This document shows positions 44,671 through 55,030 of a DNA stretch of 64,000 bases, piece by piece. Below the pieces are notes generated by a model. It saw only the letters and a program-made list of their open reading frames with translations. It was not told where the DNA came from and ran no database searches. The position numbers and the translations under genes were made by a program. The stretch comes from Flavobacteriaceae bacterium (GTDB lineage: Bacteria > Bacteroidota > Bacteroidia > Flavobacteriales > Flavobacteriaceae). Within the stretch, counting starts at the first letter, position 1. Every line of letters starts with the position of its first letter. The DNA lies in NCBI GenBank assembly GCA_002694465.1, contig NZMG01000010.1, forward strand, positions 65,097 through 129,096, in the 5' to 3' direction.

Positions 44671-45783
44671 TTATTCAAAATAATTAAGGGTTTTATACCC
44701 ACCCTCTTTTAAATATTGCTCTTTTTGCATGAGTTTAATATCACTTTCCATCATCTCACGAACTAAGTCTTCCAGACTATATTCAGGAATCCAGCCTAAT
44801 TTTTCTTTGGCTTTTGAAGCATCACCCACTAGTAAATCTACTTCGGTCGGGCGAAAATAATTAGGATCTACATTTACCACTTCCTGTCCCTCTTTGATAG
44901 GAAATTTGGCATTGGTTGAAGATTCAACAAAGGCTTTTTCTTCCACTCCATTGCCTTCAAACCGAAGGGTTACTCCAATTTCAGCAAAGGCCATTTTTAT
45001 AAAATCTCTGACTGACGTCGTTACCCCAGTTGCGATGACCCAATCTTCAGGTTTTTCGGCTTGGAGAATCATCCACATCATCCGCACATAATCTTTGGCA
45101 TGCCCCCAATCACGCTTGGCGTCAAGGTTTCCAATAAAAAATTTATCCTGAAGTCCTAATGCAATTTTCGCCGTGGCACGAGTGATTTTTCGGGTTACAA
45201 AGGTTTCACCACGTACTGGTGATTCGTGATTAAACAAGATACCATTACAAGCAAACATAGCATAAGCTTCTCGATAATTTACTGTCGCCCAGTACGCATA
45301 TAGTTTTGCCACCCCATAGGGACTACGCGGATAAAAAGGTGTCGTTTCTTTTTGGGGTACTTCTTGCACTTTACCATACAATTCGGATGTGGAAGCTTGA
45401 TACACTTTTGTTTTGCCTTCTAAACCTAAAAAGCGGACCGCTTCCAGAATTCTCAACGCTCCTATTCCATCGGCATTAGCAGTATATTCAGGAATTTGAA
45501 ACGAAACTTGCACATGGCTCATGGCTGCCAAATTGTATATTTCATCTGGCTTTATTTCATGGATTAATCGAATAAGATTGGTACTATCGGTCATATCCCC
45601 ATAATGCAAAATAAAATTGCGATTATCGGTATGAGGGTCTTGATACAAATGGTCTATTCTATCGGTATTAAACAGCGACGATCGCCGTTTAAGTCCGTGT
45701 ACAACATAGCCCTTCTTTAATAAAAACTCACTTAAATAGGCTCCGTCCTGTCCTGTAATTCCTGTGATAAATGCAACTTTCAT
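44671..45783 (-). CDS. gmd: GDP-mannose 4,6-dehydratase
   Basis: This 370-residue SDR enzyme has [15 protein letters not shown] (7-21), [16 protein letters not shown], the catalytic Thr/Glu in [24 protein letters not shown] (Tyr-x3-Lys) and [16 protein letters not shown]. It makes GDP-4-keto-6-deoxymannose, the shared precursor of GDP-L-fucose (fcl next door) and GDP-perosamine (aminotransferase at 55.5-56.6 kb). A 52-base gap upstream may hold a promoter, but none is clear. Confidence 0.95.
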   Translation of the reverse strand: MKVAFITGITGQDGAYLSEFLLKKGYVVHGLKRRSSLFNTDRIDHLYQDPHTDNRNFILHYGDMTDSTNLIRLIHEIKPDEIYNLAAMSHVQVSFQIPEYTANADGIGALRILEAVRFLGLEGKTKVYQASTSELYGKVQEVPQKETTPFYPRSPYGVAKLYAYWATVNYREAYAMFACNGILFNHESPVRGETFVTRKITRATAKIALGLQDKFFIGNLDAKRDWGHAKDYVRMMWMILQAEKPEDWVIATGVTTSVRDFIKMAFAEIGVTLRFEGNGVEEKAFVESSTNAKFPIKEGQEVVNVDPNYFRPTEVDLLVGDASKAKEKLGWIPEYSLEDLVREMMESDIKLMQKEQYLKEGGYKTLNYFE

Positions 45784-45835
45784 GTTGTAACGCTATTAAA
45801 TATTTGGCAATTTAAGCATCTTTAGCCTAGTGTTC

Positions 45836-47032
45836 CTAGTTTGAATCTAACAATTTCCTATCAAGTAACCTTTGATATAATGATAAATATGTTTCTACTA
45901 TTTGTTCGATATGAAACCTCTCTCTAATATCTTTTATAATCATTTCCGAATTAAAAGGAACTTGTAAACCCCTTTTTAGGGCATCAGCAAGTGCATCTTT
46001 TGAGAAATCTGTAGCCAAAATACCATTAAAATTGGGCTTTATAATATCCAAACTCCCTCCATTAGGAAATGAAATAACGGGTAGTCCACATGCCAAGGCT
46101 TCGATAGTTACTTGACCAAAGGCTTCTTCAATCGAAGGCATGATAAAATAATCTGCAGCCGAATACAACCGAACCAATTCAGTTTCCGAATGAATCTTTC
46201 CAACATTTATAACTCCTTTGGGTAAATCACTTTTATAATTGCCAAAAACTACCGTGCAAATTTCAGAATTGTCCAATGTTTGAATGGCATTAATTGCCAT
46301 TTGAAAGCCTTTGCGTTGTATGTGTGCAATATCGGCTCCTAATAAAATCACCTTTTTATCTAAGGGAATTTGAAACTGCTTTCTTGCTTCCCATTTATTA
46401 ATGGGTTGCCATACAGTAAAGTCTAATCCGTTATGAATAACCTGTTTGGGAAATATCGAAATAATTGGGCTAGCTTCCGCCTTGCTTTTAACCCATTCTG
46501 AAATGGGCACAAAAGTAATTGACGAATTTTTAAGAGCTCCTATTCTTAGTTTTTCATTTTTTTCTAACATGGGTTTCAATTTAGAAAAAGGAAATCCTTT
46601 TTCATAATGATACCCACCTCCACAGGCATACAAATCAGGCATTCGCCATACAATGGGTTTGGTATTTTTTCTAAAAAAAGAAGGTTCATCAAGAAATCCA
46701 GAAACCCAATTTAATTGAATAATATCTGCTTCCTTATATAAGGGATGTTGTGTAATATCATAAGGACTTGTTGGTAAGCTAAACCATTCAATTTCTGGAT
46801 TATTATCCATGATAGATTTTGCAGAAGTTTGAAATAACCCCATAACCTTTTGTAAAATTCTTTTAGATATTGAGTTCGTATTTTCAAAAGGAAAAGACTG
46901 AGGGATATCCTTTCGTTTATTCAAAAAAAGAATCTTAGAATCGACCCCTTTTTTTAATAATCCTAAATGAATTCTAATGATAGCCGTAGCAGCTCCTCCA
47001 CGATCATTGGTATTTATGTGTAAAACCTTCAT
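45836..47032 (-). CDS. glycosyltransferase family 4 protein
   Basis: The protein has 398 residues. It opens with VLHINTNDRGGAATAIIRIH; the centre has WRMPDLYACGGGYHYEKGF, a Cys-rich loop seen in GT4 proteins acting on WcaC-like glycans. The donor site is LGADIAHIQRKGFQMAI and MPSIEEAFGQVTIEALACGLPV in parts. It shares 4 bases with the upstream GT4 gene. It may be the fucosyl or colanic-like transferase, but the donor is not provable. Confidence 0.88.
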   Translation of the reverse strand: MKVLHINTNDRGGAATAIIRIHLGLLKKGVDSKILFLNKRKDIPQSFPFENTNSISKRILQKVMGLFQTSAKSIMDNNPEIEWFSLPTSPYDITQHPLYKEADIIQLNWVSGFLDEPSFFRKNTKPIVWRMPDLYACGGGYHYEKGFPFSKLKPMLEKNEKLRIGALKNSSITFVPISEWVKSKAEASPIISIFPKQVIHNGLDFTVWQPINKWEARKQFQIPLDKKVILLGADIAHIQRKGFQMAINAIQTLDNSEICTVVFGNYKSDLPKGVINVGKIHSETELVRLYSAADYFIMPSIEEAFGQVTIEALACGLPVISFPNGGSLDIIKPNFNGILATDFSKDALADALKRGLQVPFNSEMIIKDIRERFHIEQIVETYLSLYQRLLDRKLLDSN

Positions 47033-48144
47033 GTATTATTCATTACTTTGGCTTCATCTATAGCCTTTTGCACCAAACCAATATGTTTTTCAAGACTGAA
47101 GTGTTCTTTTATTCGCTTTCTATTTTTATCCCCTAATTGCTTTGCTAAGAGGGGATTGCCTAAAAGCTGAATCATATGTTTTCCCATTACATCTACCTCA
47201 TGTTCCTCACAAAGTAATCCCGTTTCGTTGTGCAAAATTACATCGGGAATACCTGCGTGATATGTAGAAACAACAGGGAGTCCAGCCAATCCTGCTTCCA
47301 TTACAGATACAGGAGTTCCCTCCATATCCCCATTGGAAGCTCGGACCGAATGCTGGACAAAAGCTATGGATTGAGAAAGATGAACTTTAAATTCCTCTAA
47401 AGAAATAACCCCTAAAAACTGAACATTATTCTCTAAATTTAAGTGCCTCACTAAATTTGCACTGGTATTTAATAAGGGGCCATCTCCTGCCATTTTTAGC
47501 TTCGCATCAGGATATTTATTCACCACTTGTTTAAAGGCTAATATGGTATAGTAGGGAGCCTTTTTATCAACAAATCTTCCCATGGCTATAAATTGATTTG
47601 AAGTAAACGTGGGTTGTACGGCACCAAATTCAGGACGGGGACCACAAGGGGTATAAACTATTTTTTTGGCAGGACAGCCCAATTCTATGACCATTTGCTT
47701 CATTACTTTTGAAACCACAATAACCCTGCTAGCATATTCAAAAACTTCCTTATAGTTATTGCAACCTTCAATGGCTTCTGGAACACTTGCATCAAAACCG
47801 TGAAAGTGAACAACCATAGGCAACTTCGTCATTTTTATAATAGGTAATATAGTATGTGCATGTATACCATACTCTACTAATACCGCTGAAATTTTATGCT
47901 TTTTTAGGGAGTCCTTTATAAGCGTTTGTTTTACAAAAGACAAGGGTTTATTTAATAATTTGGCAAGTAGCTTTAGTCTGTATTTTTTATAAACAGAAGC
48001 TATGGGTGGGTGTCCTTCCAATTTGGTTTCAAAACCAGACCCATAGTAGTAGTACACCTTGTCTTTTAGCCCCTGTTTATGAGCTTGCACAAAGGTTTCA
48101 GAATATGGATTTTGGTTTGGGGAAAACAACCCAATATGCGTCAT
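47029..48144 (-). CDS. glycosyltransferase family 4 protein
   Basis: The protein has 371 residues. GLFSPNQNPYSETFVQAH opens the chain, VVHFHGFDAS gives the acceptor-site His, and GRFVDKKAPYYTILAF, MAGDGPLL and SVRASNGDMEGTPVSVMEAG form the donor site with the GT4 glutamates. It is similar to WcaL/AmsK-type GT4 enzymes. It overlaps genes on both sides by 4 bases. Confidence 0.9.
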   Translation of the reverse strand: MTHIGLFSPNQNPYSETFVQAHKQGLKDKVYYYYGSGFETKLEGHPPIASVYKKYRLKLLAKLLNKPLSFVKQTLIKDSLKKHKISAVLVEYGIHAHTILPIIKMTKLPMVVHFHGFDASVPEAIEGCNNYKEVFEYASRVIVVSKVMKQMVIELGCPAKKIVYTPCGPRPEFGAVQPTFTSNQFIAMGRFVDKKAPYYTILAFKQVVNKYPDAKLKMAGDGPLLNTSANLVRHLNLENNVQFLGVISLEEFKVHLSQSIAFVQHSVRASNGDMEGTPVSVMEAGLAGLPVVSTYHAGIPDVILHNETGLLCEEHEVDVMGKHMIQLLGNPLLAKQLGDKNRKRIKEHFSLEKHIGLVQKAIDEAKVMNNT

Positions 48145-49064
48145 TTGGACTTTAGTTTTATGGTAATAAACCTTAAAAGTAGGGAAATACTACGGATGTT
48201 AAAAAGCTTAAGTTGGTAAAATTCATTTTTAAAAGGAGCCCACTTAGAATGCAGTTGACACCAATTCTGGACAATGGCCTTGTTTTTTATAGGAATGGAA
48301 ATTCGGTAATTAAAATATAAATAATTTCTACAGGCTACTTCTTCCAATATACGTTGCTTTTTCCTCTCAATACCCTTGTGCTTCCTACTTACATCTTTAT
48401 GTACTCTAAAATAGTTAAGGGGTTGCGACACAAAAGCAACGGTAGCATTCTCGCATAGTTGTATCCAAAAAAACCAATCCCCACACATTTTCATTTGCAA
48501 TAGCTTTTCAGAAAAAATCCCCTTTGAAAAAAGTGATTTTTTGAAAACCACCGCACTGGCATTAGGAATAACATTCTTTACGGCTAAATAATTTTGTAAA
48601 AACTCCTTTCCCTGCATATTAAAATCTTGTACCCAAATATTAGGACTAAACTCTGTAGTGTAGTTAACTCTATTCGAAATAATTGCACCTTTTTCATCAA
48701 TGTCATAACTTTGTGTATAGCAAATATCTGCTCCGTTGTTTAGGTTATTACAGGTGGTTTCAAGGAAGGTGTTATGTGCAAAATCATCGCTTTCGGCAAT
48801 CCAAATATAGTCTCCATTAGAAAGTGAAATTCCTTTTTGCCACTGCTTAAAAGGGCTTCCAGAATTTTCAGAATTAATTACCAACTCACTTACTTTGTCA
48901 TGGTTTTCGTATTTCTTTAAGAGAGTTTTGCTACCATCAGTGGATGCATCATCCAGAAGGATTAACTCAAAATCCTGAAAGGTTTGTGAAAGAATACTCT
49001 CTATGCGTTGCTCTAAAAAGCGTTCATGATTGTAATTAGGCACTATAATAGATACAAATGGCAT
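48141..49064 (-). CDS. glycosyltransferase family 2 protein
   Basis: The protein has 307 residues. FVSIIVPNYNHERFLEQRI, LILLDDASTDGS, GSPFKQWQKGI and the metal site WIAESDDFA mark GT2. It has the LLQMKMCGDWFFW base region and a C-terminal basic helix. It is an inverting sugar transferase for the surface glycan, coupled to the GT4 gene downstream by a 4-base overlap. Substrates are unknown. Confidence 0.9.
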   Translation of the reverse strand: MPFVSIIVPNYNHERFLEQRIESILSQTFQDFELILLDDASTDGSKTLLKKYENHDKVSELVINSENSGSPFKQWQKGISLSNGDYIWIAESDDFAHNTFLETTCNNLNNGADICYTQSYDIDEKGAIISNRVNYTTEFSPNIWVQDFNMQGKEFLQNYLAVKNVIPNASAVVFKKSLFSKGIFSEKLLQMKMCGDWFFWIQLCENATVAFVSQPLNYFRVHKDVSRKHKGIERKKQRILEEVACRNYLYFNYRISIPIKNKAIVQNWCQLHSKWAPFKNEFYQLKLFNIRSISLLLRFITIKLKSK

Positions 49065-49069
49065 AGTAA

Positions 49070-49924
49070 TTAAGGTTTAAGTGAATCCTCATTTTGAATA
49101 CGAAAGGGCTTCCAGCCCAGTAAAGCATAACAAAATACGTTTACGGCATGTTTTTTACTTTTTAACAACGCCTTGTATTTATTTTGCAGAGTGTATCTTT
49201 CAAAAGCAAGGTCTTGAAAATTTCCAACGTATTTTACGTAGAAATCGGCATGCTTTACACTCATATAATCAAACAATACTTTCTTTTTTGAAGCATCCAG
49301 GCGGTGGAGCATTGACGCTTCATTTATTCGATACTGAAACCCAACATAGGGTAACCTTTTTACTTCCCCTCCATTTTTTAATAGCGATATCCAAAATTCC
49401 CAATCTTCCCATCCATACTTCATTTTAGGATCGTACCCACCAACAACTTCCCAATCCTTCTTATAGAATAATGCGGAACAAAATATCATATTTATATAGG
49501 CTAATTTATCTAAAGAAAAATCCTGCAAATCCCAAGAACCTTCTACGCTTCCAAATTTTATAGCCTTACAGTACACCACTTTTAATTCGGTAGAATTTTG
49601 AAAAGCCTCTACTGCCAATGCAATATAATTAGGCTCTAGTTTATCATCTGCATCCAAAGGAAGAATATAGATGCCCAATGCATTTTTAATACCCGTGTTT
49701 CTCGCATTACTTAACCCACCATTTTTTATAGAAATACAACTAAAACGCGCATCTTTCAATGTCCATTCTTTGGCAATTACTTCCGTGGAATCGGTAGAGC
49801 CATCATTTACAATAATACATTCCCAGTTTACATAGGTTTGCTGTAGTACAGAATCCAACGATTCTGGAAGAAAATGCGCCTGATTAAAGCAAGGTACTAT
49901 GATGGAAACTATGGGTTGTTGCAT
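49070..49924 (-). CDS. glycosyltransferase family 2 protein
   Basis: The protein has 284 residues. QPIVSIIVPCFNQAHFLPESL, CIIVNDGSTDST, NARNTGIKNALG and the metal site ILPLDADDKLEP match GT2. The base region MKYGWEDWEFWI and the receiver VGFQYRINEAS are complete. It lies 11 bases after the broken acyltransferase gene and 5 bases before the next GT2 gene, so it is in the same operon. Confidence 0.9.
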   Translation of the reverse strand: MQQPIVSIIVPCFNQAHFLPESLDSVLQQTYVNWECIIVNDGSTDSTEVIAKEWTLKDARFSCISIKNGGLSNARNTGIKNALGIYILPLDADDKLEPNYIALAVEAFQNSTELKVVYCKAIKFGSVEGSWDLQDFSLDKLAYINMIFCSALFYKKDWEVVGGYDPKMKYGWEDWEFWISLLKNGGEVKRLPYVGFQYRINEASMLHRLDASKKKVLFDYMSVKHADFYVKYVGNFQDLAFERYTLQNKYKALLKSKKHAVNVFCYALLGWKPFRIQNEDSLKP

Positions 49925-49935
49925 ACACTCAATTT

Positions 49936-51085
49936 TTAAGGATACCTTTTATCATTATTAGATTTTATTCTGTCTCTTAAACTCGTCATTGGAACCTCAA
50001 AATATTTATAAATTAAAATTGAAAGAGTTATAGTTAAAAACCAAAATAAAAAATAGCGAACTATTAAAAATAGATACCCGTGTATAGAGGCTACAAAATC
50101 TAAGTTTATATTAAAAACAATCCATTCTCTTACCAACATTAAATTTATTAAATACATTGAATACGAAATAAGGCTTATATAGGTAACGGCTTTATAAACA
50201 AATCCTTTTCCCGTCTGTATGGTACTTAATAATGGTATAACCAACAAGGTAGCCATTGAGTTAAGCGAAAAAGAAAAAACCGATTTATATAACCCCATAT
50301 ATGGTAACTTAAAGATATTATATCGTACCATTATAAACAGAAAGATCCCTAGAAAAAAGGCTCCCCATTTTATTTTTTTTCCAAAAGTCTCTAAAATAAA
50401 AATAAATATAGGCACCAATGATTCCATACATTAAACTATCAAGTCTGGTAAAAACTTGACGTCTTATCATTTTATCCCAAGTTTGATAGGAATCTATATC
50501 AAGATTGATATGAAGGAAATACCTATATAAAGTTACAGTAATCAAAATGACAATGGCTGCAATTAATACCGCTTTTTTGGGTGAAAATTTTAATATTCTA
50601 ATAAAAACATATATAATTATAGGTATTAGTAAATAAAACCATTCTTCAATACTCAAACTCCAAGCCTCTGGAAAAAATGCAGGATGTTCCCAAAATAAGT
50701 TTTGAGAAAATATAAAATACTGGAGTTTATCTAAAATGGTAAAATTGGGGGTAAAAAGAAGATTTAATATCAGTAAAATACTTAATATTAAAAAATAATT
50801 GGGCAAGGTTCTAAACCACCTTCGTTTCCAAAAATGCAGCATTCCCCCAAATGTTAAAACTTTTTTGTTTAATATTTTAATTAAAATGCCCCCAATTAAA
50901 AATCCGCTCAACACAAAAAATATGGCTACCCCATCAAAGACAAAATAATGTATATACTTATATCGCTCGGGAGGCATCAATTTATCCCCATGGGCCAATA
51001 CCACAAAGAAAATAGCAAGCGCTCTTAAAATATCCAGTCCATAAATTCTATTGGAGTTAATGTTTATTTTAAGAAGGGATCTCAA
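49936..51085 (-). pseudogene. acyltransferase family 3 (OafA/YrhL-like), frameshifted in an A8 tract
   Basis: Two overlapping frames encode one protein. The 5' part (50318-51085) carries the family opening YGLDILRALAIFFVVLAHG with its catalytic-site His, GVAIFFVLSGFLIGG, and EAWSLSIEEWFYLL. The 3' part (49936-50427) carries the last membrane helices and the closing YKYFEVPMTSLRDRI. The switch falls in the A8 run at 50373-50380; with seven As the frames join as WKKIKWGAFF and give about 382 residues, the normal size. Members add acetyl or other acyl groups to O-antigen sugars. It may be phase-variable, inactivated, or a sequencing error. Confidence 0.85.
50373..50380 (-). repeat. A8 mononucleotide tract at the frameshift
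   Basis: There are eight consecutive A residues on the coding (minus) strand, inside the acyltransferase gene. Loss of one A restores a single open frame. Tracts of this kind are prone to slipped-strand errors in replication and also to sequencing errors. Confidence 0.9.
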
Positions 51086-51092
51086 CAGCAGA

Positions 51093-51914
51093 TTATTTTT
51101 TATTTGGGAAAATAAAGGTTAGGAATTGGATGAAACCCAATAGTAAAAATTTTGAAACCCTATTTTTTAACAATTGGGTTACTTTTGAATAAGGAGGATT
51201 CTGAAATTTCCTTACTTTTTCTTCATATTGTTTATGCTCCTTTAAGTAAAATTCAAAATGGCTAACTAGCACTTCCTCCTGCTCTTTTTTAATGAGTTGT
51301 TGATAGCTTTCTTTGCTTGAAATACCACCAGTGTCGAACTTTGCAATTACTCTATTAATATGCCTGTAGCTTGTATTGTACTTGCAAATGGCACAAATGA
51401 AAAACTCCCAATCGGAAGCTATTTTTAAACTTTCATTATAATAAAAAACTCGATTAAATAATTCCTTTTTTATAAAAGCGGCAGGGTGCCCCAACGATCT
51501 GTTTTTAAAATAGGCAAAGCCAAGCTCATCTGGATAGGTTTGTAGTTTGGACGTTCCTTCGCCAACAAATAATAAATCCCCGTAGTAAATATCCTTTTTG
51601 TCACTCATTTCATTCGCTACATCAGCCAACACATTAGTATTTTCCAAAACATCACCACTATTCAAAAACTGAAGGTACTCCCCTTTGGCTACTGCAATAC
51701 CTTTATTCATGGCATGATACACTCCGTGATCGGGTTCGCTCACCCAATAGCTAAAATTTGCTTTATAATTTTCAATTACTTCCTTGCTTCCATCGGTGCT
51801 ATTACCATCTATTACAATATGTTCGTAATGGGAAAAGGATTGCTGCTGCACACTTTGCAGGGTAGCTTCTAAGCCTTTGGCATTATTAAAATTTATTGTA
51901 ATGATAGAAATCAT
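51093..51914 (-). CDS. glycosyltransferase family 2 protein (WcaE-like)
   Basis: The protein has 273 residues. MISIITINFNNAKGLEATL, VIDGNSTDGSKEVIE, AMNKGIAVAKGEYLQFLNSGD and IYYGDLLFVGEG place it in the same LNSGD-type GT2 branch as the gene at 41894-42670. A C-terminal hydrophobic helix (LLLGFIQFLTFIF) may anchor it in the inner membrane. It shares 4 bases with the upstream gene. Confidence 0.88.
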   Translation of the reverse strand: MISIITINFNNAKGLEATLQSVQQQSFSHYEHIVIDGNSTDGSKEVIENYKANFSYWVSEPDHGVYHAMNKGIAVAKGEYLQFLNSGDVLENTNVLADVANEMSDKKDIYYGDLLFVGEGTSKLQTYPDELGFAYFKNRSLGHPAAFIKKELFNRVFYYNESLKIASDWEFFICAICKYNTSYRHINRVIAKFDTGGISSKESYQQLIKKEQEEVLVSHFEFYLKEHKQYEEKVRKFQNPPYSKVTQLLKNRVSKFLLLGFIQFLTFIFPNKK

Positions 51915-52951
51915 AAGTCACTTTTTTTAACCCAACCGTCCAATACTTTCGCCATTTTTATAAGCACGCGTGATACTAAATTATAGTGCGTTTGCTGTTT
52001 TTTCTTCGGTAGAGCTTTCTTGGCAACAGGACTTTTTTGAATACTATACGCAATAGGAATACTTCGAAAGCCACTAAAATTACTTGCTTCTAAGGCAGCA
52101 TAATATTCAGTATAAAGGTCTTTCAGCAACGGAAAATCCTGAAGGTGATATCTATTAAATTCTCTTGAAATAGCTACTTCTCCCAAGGTTACTTTACTAA
52201 AATGATAAAACACCAATTCAGAATCATCATTCAGCACTATAGTATCCCCATCTCGTGAAACAATAGAACGCTCATGAAGATTCCAAGGAGCCATATTATA
52301 ACCATACGAATTTTCAATTGCTATTTCATTAAAAAACAAAGGAGCTATAGTCATCCACAATTGATCTACAAAATACCCTTTATGTGCCCAATCATATCCA
52401 AAACGAAGGGTGCGTTCCTCCCACCAATCTAGAAGTTTTGAAGTTTCAGGATGAGAAGTGTTAACCCCTAAAAAACCTAAATTATAGATTCCAAATTGTA
52501 AAAATGTATTCTCATCAGGTTGTTTTCCATCTCTCGGAATAGGACTCAAAATATGTGGTGTGAGCACTGCGCACTTAGTCTCTAAACGTTTGTGTAACTC
52601 CTCTAGTCCCTTGTAAAAATACAAGTCCGGGTCTAGATAGTACATACGCTCACATTCTGGATGTTGCTTTTGCAACTGTTTAAAAACACTGGGTTTTACT
52701 GCTGTATTTAATTCAATAATATAATAACGAGAAATTAAATCTTCTAAATGAATCCCTTCCACTTCTGCAATAGGTAGTAAAGTAGCGGGCTCACATACAG
52801 TATAATCTATAGCTACAGAAAGCTTATCTACTAACACTATAAAAAGGCCCATATCAGGATTGTGCTTTACAAACGATTTTTTTAAGGCAAGTGCTTGTCC
52901 CAAATAATTATTGGAACAAATGGTAAATGCTATGTGTTTATAGGATGCCAA
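51911..52951 (-). CDS. GT-A glycosyltransferase with DPD motif
   Basis: The protein has 346 residues. The opening AFTICSNNYLGQALALKKSF and the metal site MYYLDPDLYFYKG (DxD near 118) are typical of GT8-like or nucleotide-diphospho-sugar transferases found in flavobacterial polysaccharide loci. NLGFLGVNTS, FVDQLWMTIAP and ENSYGYNMAPWNLHER are conserved-looking. It has a basic C-terminal tail. It overlaps the upstream GT2 gene by 14 bases. The donor is unknown. Confidence 0.8.
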   Translation of the reverse strand: MASYKHIAFTICSNNYLGQALALKKSFVKHNPDMGLFIVLVDKLSVAIDYTVCEPATLLPIAEVEGIHLEDLISRYYIIELNTAVKPSVFKQLQKQHPECERMYYLDPDLYFYKGLEELHKRLETKCAVLTPHILSPIPRDGKQPDENTFLQFGIYNLGFLGVNTSHPETSKLLDWWEERTLRFGYDWAHKGYFVDQLWMTIAPLFFNEIAIENSYGYNMAPWNLHERSIVSRDGDTIVLNDDSELVFYHFSKVTLGEVAISREFNRYHLQDFPLLKDLYTEYYAALEASNFSGFRSIPIAYSIQKSPVAKKALPKKKQQTHYNLVSRVLIKMAKVLDGWVKKSDL

Positions 52952-53771
52952 AATAGGATTTCAGTTTTTTAACAACGCGCTTCTTCAGTTTTAAAAAGGC
53001 CAATCTATTAGGGTGCTTTTCCTTTTGTAGTGCCTGTACTTGTTTATAAAAAATAAAATTAGAATTATTTATGAAAGGATGAAAAAGACTCCAACTAAAA
53101 TATTCACATACATTGTTTACAAAGTCATCTACGAGAGCTGCATCACTACTATTACTTGAGAAGCCTCCTGCATAAAAATTGGCTACTACAACGGGGATAT
53201 ATTCAAAAGGTTGTTTTGCCCAGCAGCGTAAATTAAAATCCCAATCTGAACTTTTAGTATAGTTCAAATTAAAATAACCAATCTTTTCTTTTACAAAATG
53301 TGTGTTATAAAACATAGCTTGATGGCAAATATTTTTTTTTAGTAATTTCTTAGTGGAAAAAACTCCATCATATATATCGCCATCCTTTGCCCAACCCGTA
53401 TCGCCTATAATTTTAGCATTACCGTAAATCACATTGGCATTAGTCTCTTTTATTTTTTCTGAAACCTTTTCTAGCACCCTATTATTATAAAAAGAATCAT
53501 CACTTCCCATAAACAAAAGCCAATCTCCTGTAGCTACTTGCATTGCTTTATTCATCGCATCGTAAATACCTTCGTCCTTTTCAGAATAAATTAATAGCTT
53601 GGAGATGCTTTTTTTAAATGATGTAGCAATCTCGACAGTTCTGTCGGTAGAAGCACCGTCCATGATCAAAACCTCAACATCTTTACAAGTTTGATTAGCA
53701 ATGCTAGCTAAAGACAAAGATAAAGTCTCTTCAGAATTATATGTTGGTATTATGATAGAAAATGCACTCAT
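52938..53771 (-). CDS. glycosyltransferase family 2 protein (WcaE-like)
   Basis: The protein has 277 residues. FSIIIPTYNSEETLSLSL, LIMDGASTDRTVEIA, AMNKAMQVATGDWLLFMGSDD and VIYGNAKIIGDTGW match the WcaE-like GT2 branch, here with GSDD at the metal site. It has a lysine-rich C-terminus. It is the third member of this branch in the locus. It lies 29 bases after the GT4 gene. Confidence 0.88.
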   Translation of the reverse strand: MSAFSIIIPTYNSEETLSLSLASIANQTCKDVEVLIMDGASTDRTVEIATSFKKSISKLLIYSEKDEGIYDAMNKAMQVATGDWLLFMGSDDSFYNNRVLEKVSEKIKETNANVIYGNAKIIGDTGWAKDGDIYDGVFSTKKLLKKNICHQAMFYNTHFVKEKIGYFNLNYTKSSDWDFNLRCWAKQPFEYIPVVVANFYAGGFSSNSSDAALVDDFVNNVCEYFSWSLFHPFINNSNFIFYKQVQALQKEKHPNRLAFLKLKKRVVKKLKSYFGIL

Positions 53772-53800
53772 AGGTTTTAAATAATTTTAATCTTTCTATA

Positions 53801-55027
53801 TTATTTTGTTTGGTTTAAATAAATTTCATTAAATGAATTTTCTGCTCCTGTATTTAGAAGTCTCGATTTTACCCTATTTGAATTAAGTATGGAATTAGTT
53901 CTATAATCTTCATCACTATTTAGCAACATTAATTTATGTGCTAATTCTTCAGTATTATTAGGATCAAAAACATATTCATTATTATCTATGGTTTCTGGAA
54001 GTGATGTAACATTAGATGCTATTACAGGAACACCTAATAAAATACTTTCCATTAATGGAAAACTACCTGCTTCATAAAGCGTTGGTATCACTACCCCTTT
54101 ACACCTTTTATATAAATACAATAGAACTTCTTCAGGAACAATACCAAAAAAAAGAATATTATCATACAAACCCAATTCTTTTACTAATTGCTTTAGCTCA
54201 TTACCAAATTCAGTATCTAAATTTCCAGTTAAAATTAAATTTATGTTTTTTTTCTTTTCATGAATGATATATTTAACTGCCTTTATAAGCCCAAGATGAT
54301 TTTTATGCTTCCACGAATTTGCAGGATATAAGATGTAATCTTTAGGTAGTTTTTGAACTAAATCGTTATTTATGGGTGTTTCGTGACTTAAGTAATTAAA
54401 CCATAGATTGTTCATGGGAAGCAGAACGACTTTTATTTTAGTGCTATCACCATTAAAATATTTAACAAGATCATCTTTTATATGTTGATAGCTTACCACA
54501 ATTGTATCACATTCTTTTACAATACTTAAGTAATCCTTTGCCCTTTGTGCTCTTGTTTCTGCTGTAAAGAATTCGGGAAAATATAATTCCTGAACATCAT
54601 GGAGGGTTGCTATTTTATATATTTTTTTACTTAATGAGGGAAATTCTTGATAAGGACTGTGAATAATGGTTATCCCTTTTTTCTCAACTAAAAAATCCAG
54701 TTCATTCTTAATTTTAATTGGATACCTCTTCGTTCCAAAAAAAAATTGAATCAATTGGGCAATTTTTTTTGCACTATGGTTTTTAATTAATAAAAAATTG
54801 GGAAGCTTAACTTCATTTTTAGTAATTAGATTTAAAATTGGTAAACTTTTTATAACCTTTATTATTTCAGTATCATTATTGTAATGAAGAACTGAAATTT
54901 TAAACTTATTTTGGTCTAAATTGGAAAGTGTCCGTAATAGATTGGTTGTATACTGCCTAATGCCTCCATACCTCTGGTCTAAATATGGAATATATATTAA
55001 TATATGTTGACTATTAAGTTTACTCAT
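53801..55027 (-). CDS. glycosyltransferase family 4 protein
   Basis: The protein has 408 residues. IYIPYLDQRYGGIRQYTTNLL opens the acceptor domain, ATLHDVQELYFPEFFT has the acceptor His, and the donor site has YPANSWKHKNHLGLI and IPTLYEAGSFPLMESILLGVPV in parts. A mannosyl or rhamnosyl type is possible from the HDVQ motif. It lies 3 bases after the GNAT gene. The DNA appears more AT-rich from here to about 60 kb. Confidence 0.89.
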   Translation of the reverse strand: MSKLNSQHILIYIPYLDQRYGGIRQYTTNLLRTLSNLDQNKFKISVLHYNNDTEIIKVIKSLPILNLITKNEVKLPNFLLIKNHSAKKIAQLIQFFFGTKRYPIKIKNELDFLVEKKGITIIHSPYQEFPSLSKKIYKIATLHDVQELYFPEFFTAETRAQRAKDYLSIVKECDTIVVSYQHIKDDLVKYFNGDSTKIKVVLLPMNNLWFNYLSHETPINNDLVQKLPKDYILYPANSWKHKNHLGLIKAVKYIIHEKKKNINLILTGNLDTEFGNELKQLVKELGLYDNILFFGIVPEEVLLYLYKRCKGVVIPTLYEAGSFPLMESILLGVPVIASNVTSLPETIDNNEYVFDPNNTEELAHKLMLLNSDEDYRTNSILNSNRVKSRLLNTGAENSFNEIYLNQTK

Positions 55028-55030
55028 TTG

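Noticed and set aside
49081..49428. Plus-strand 115-residue frame
   Set aside because: It is antisense to a complete GT2 gene, with no motif of its own.
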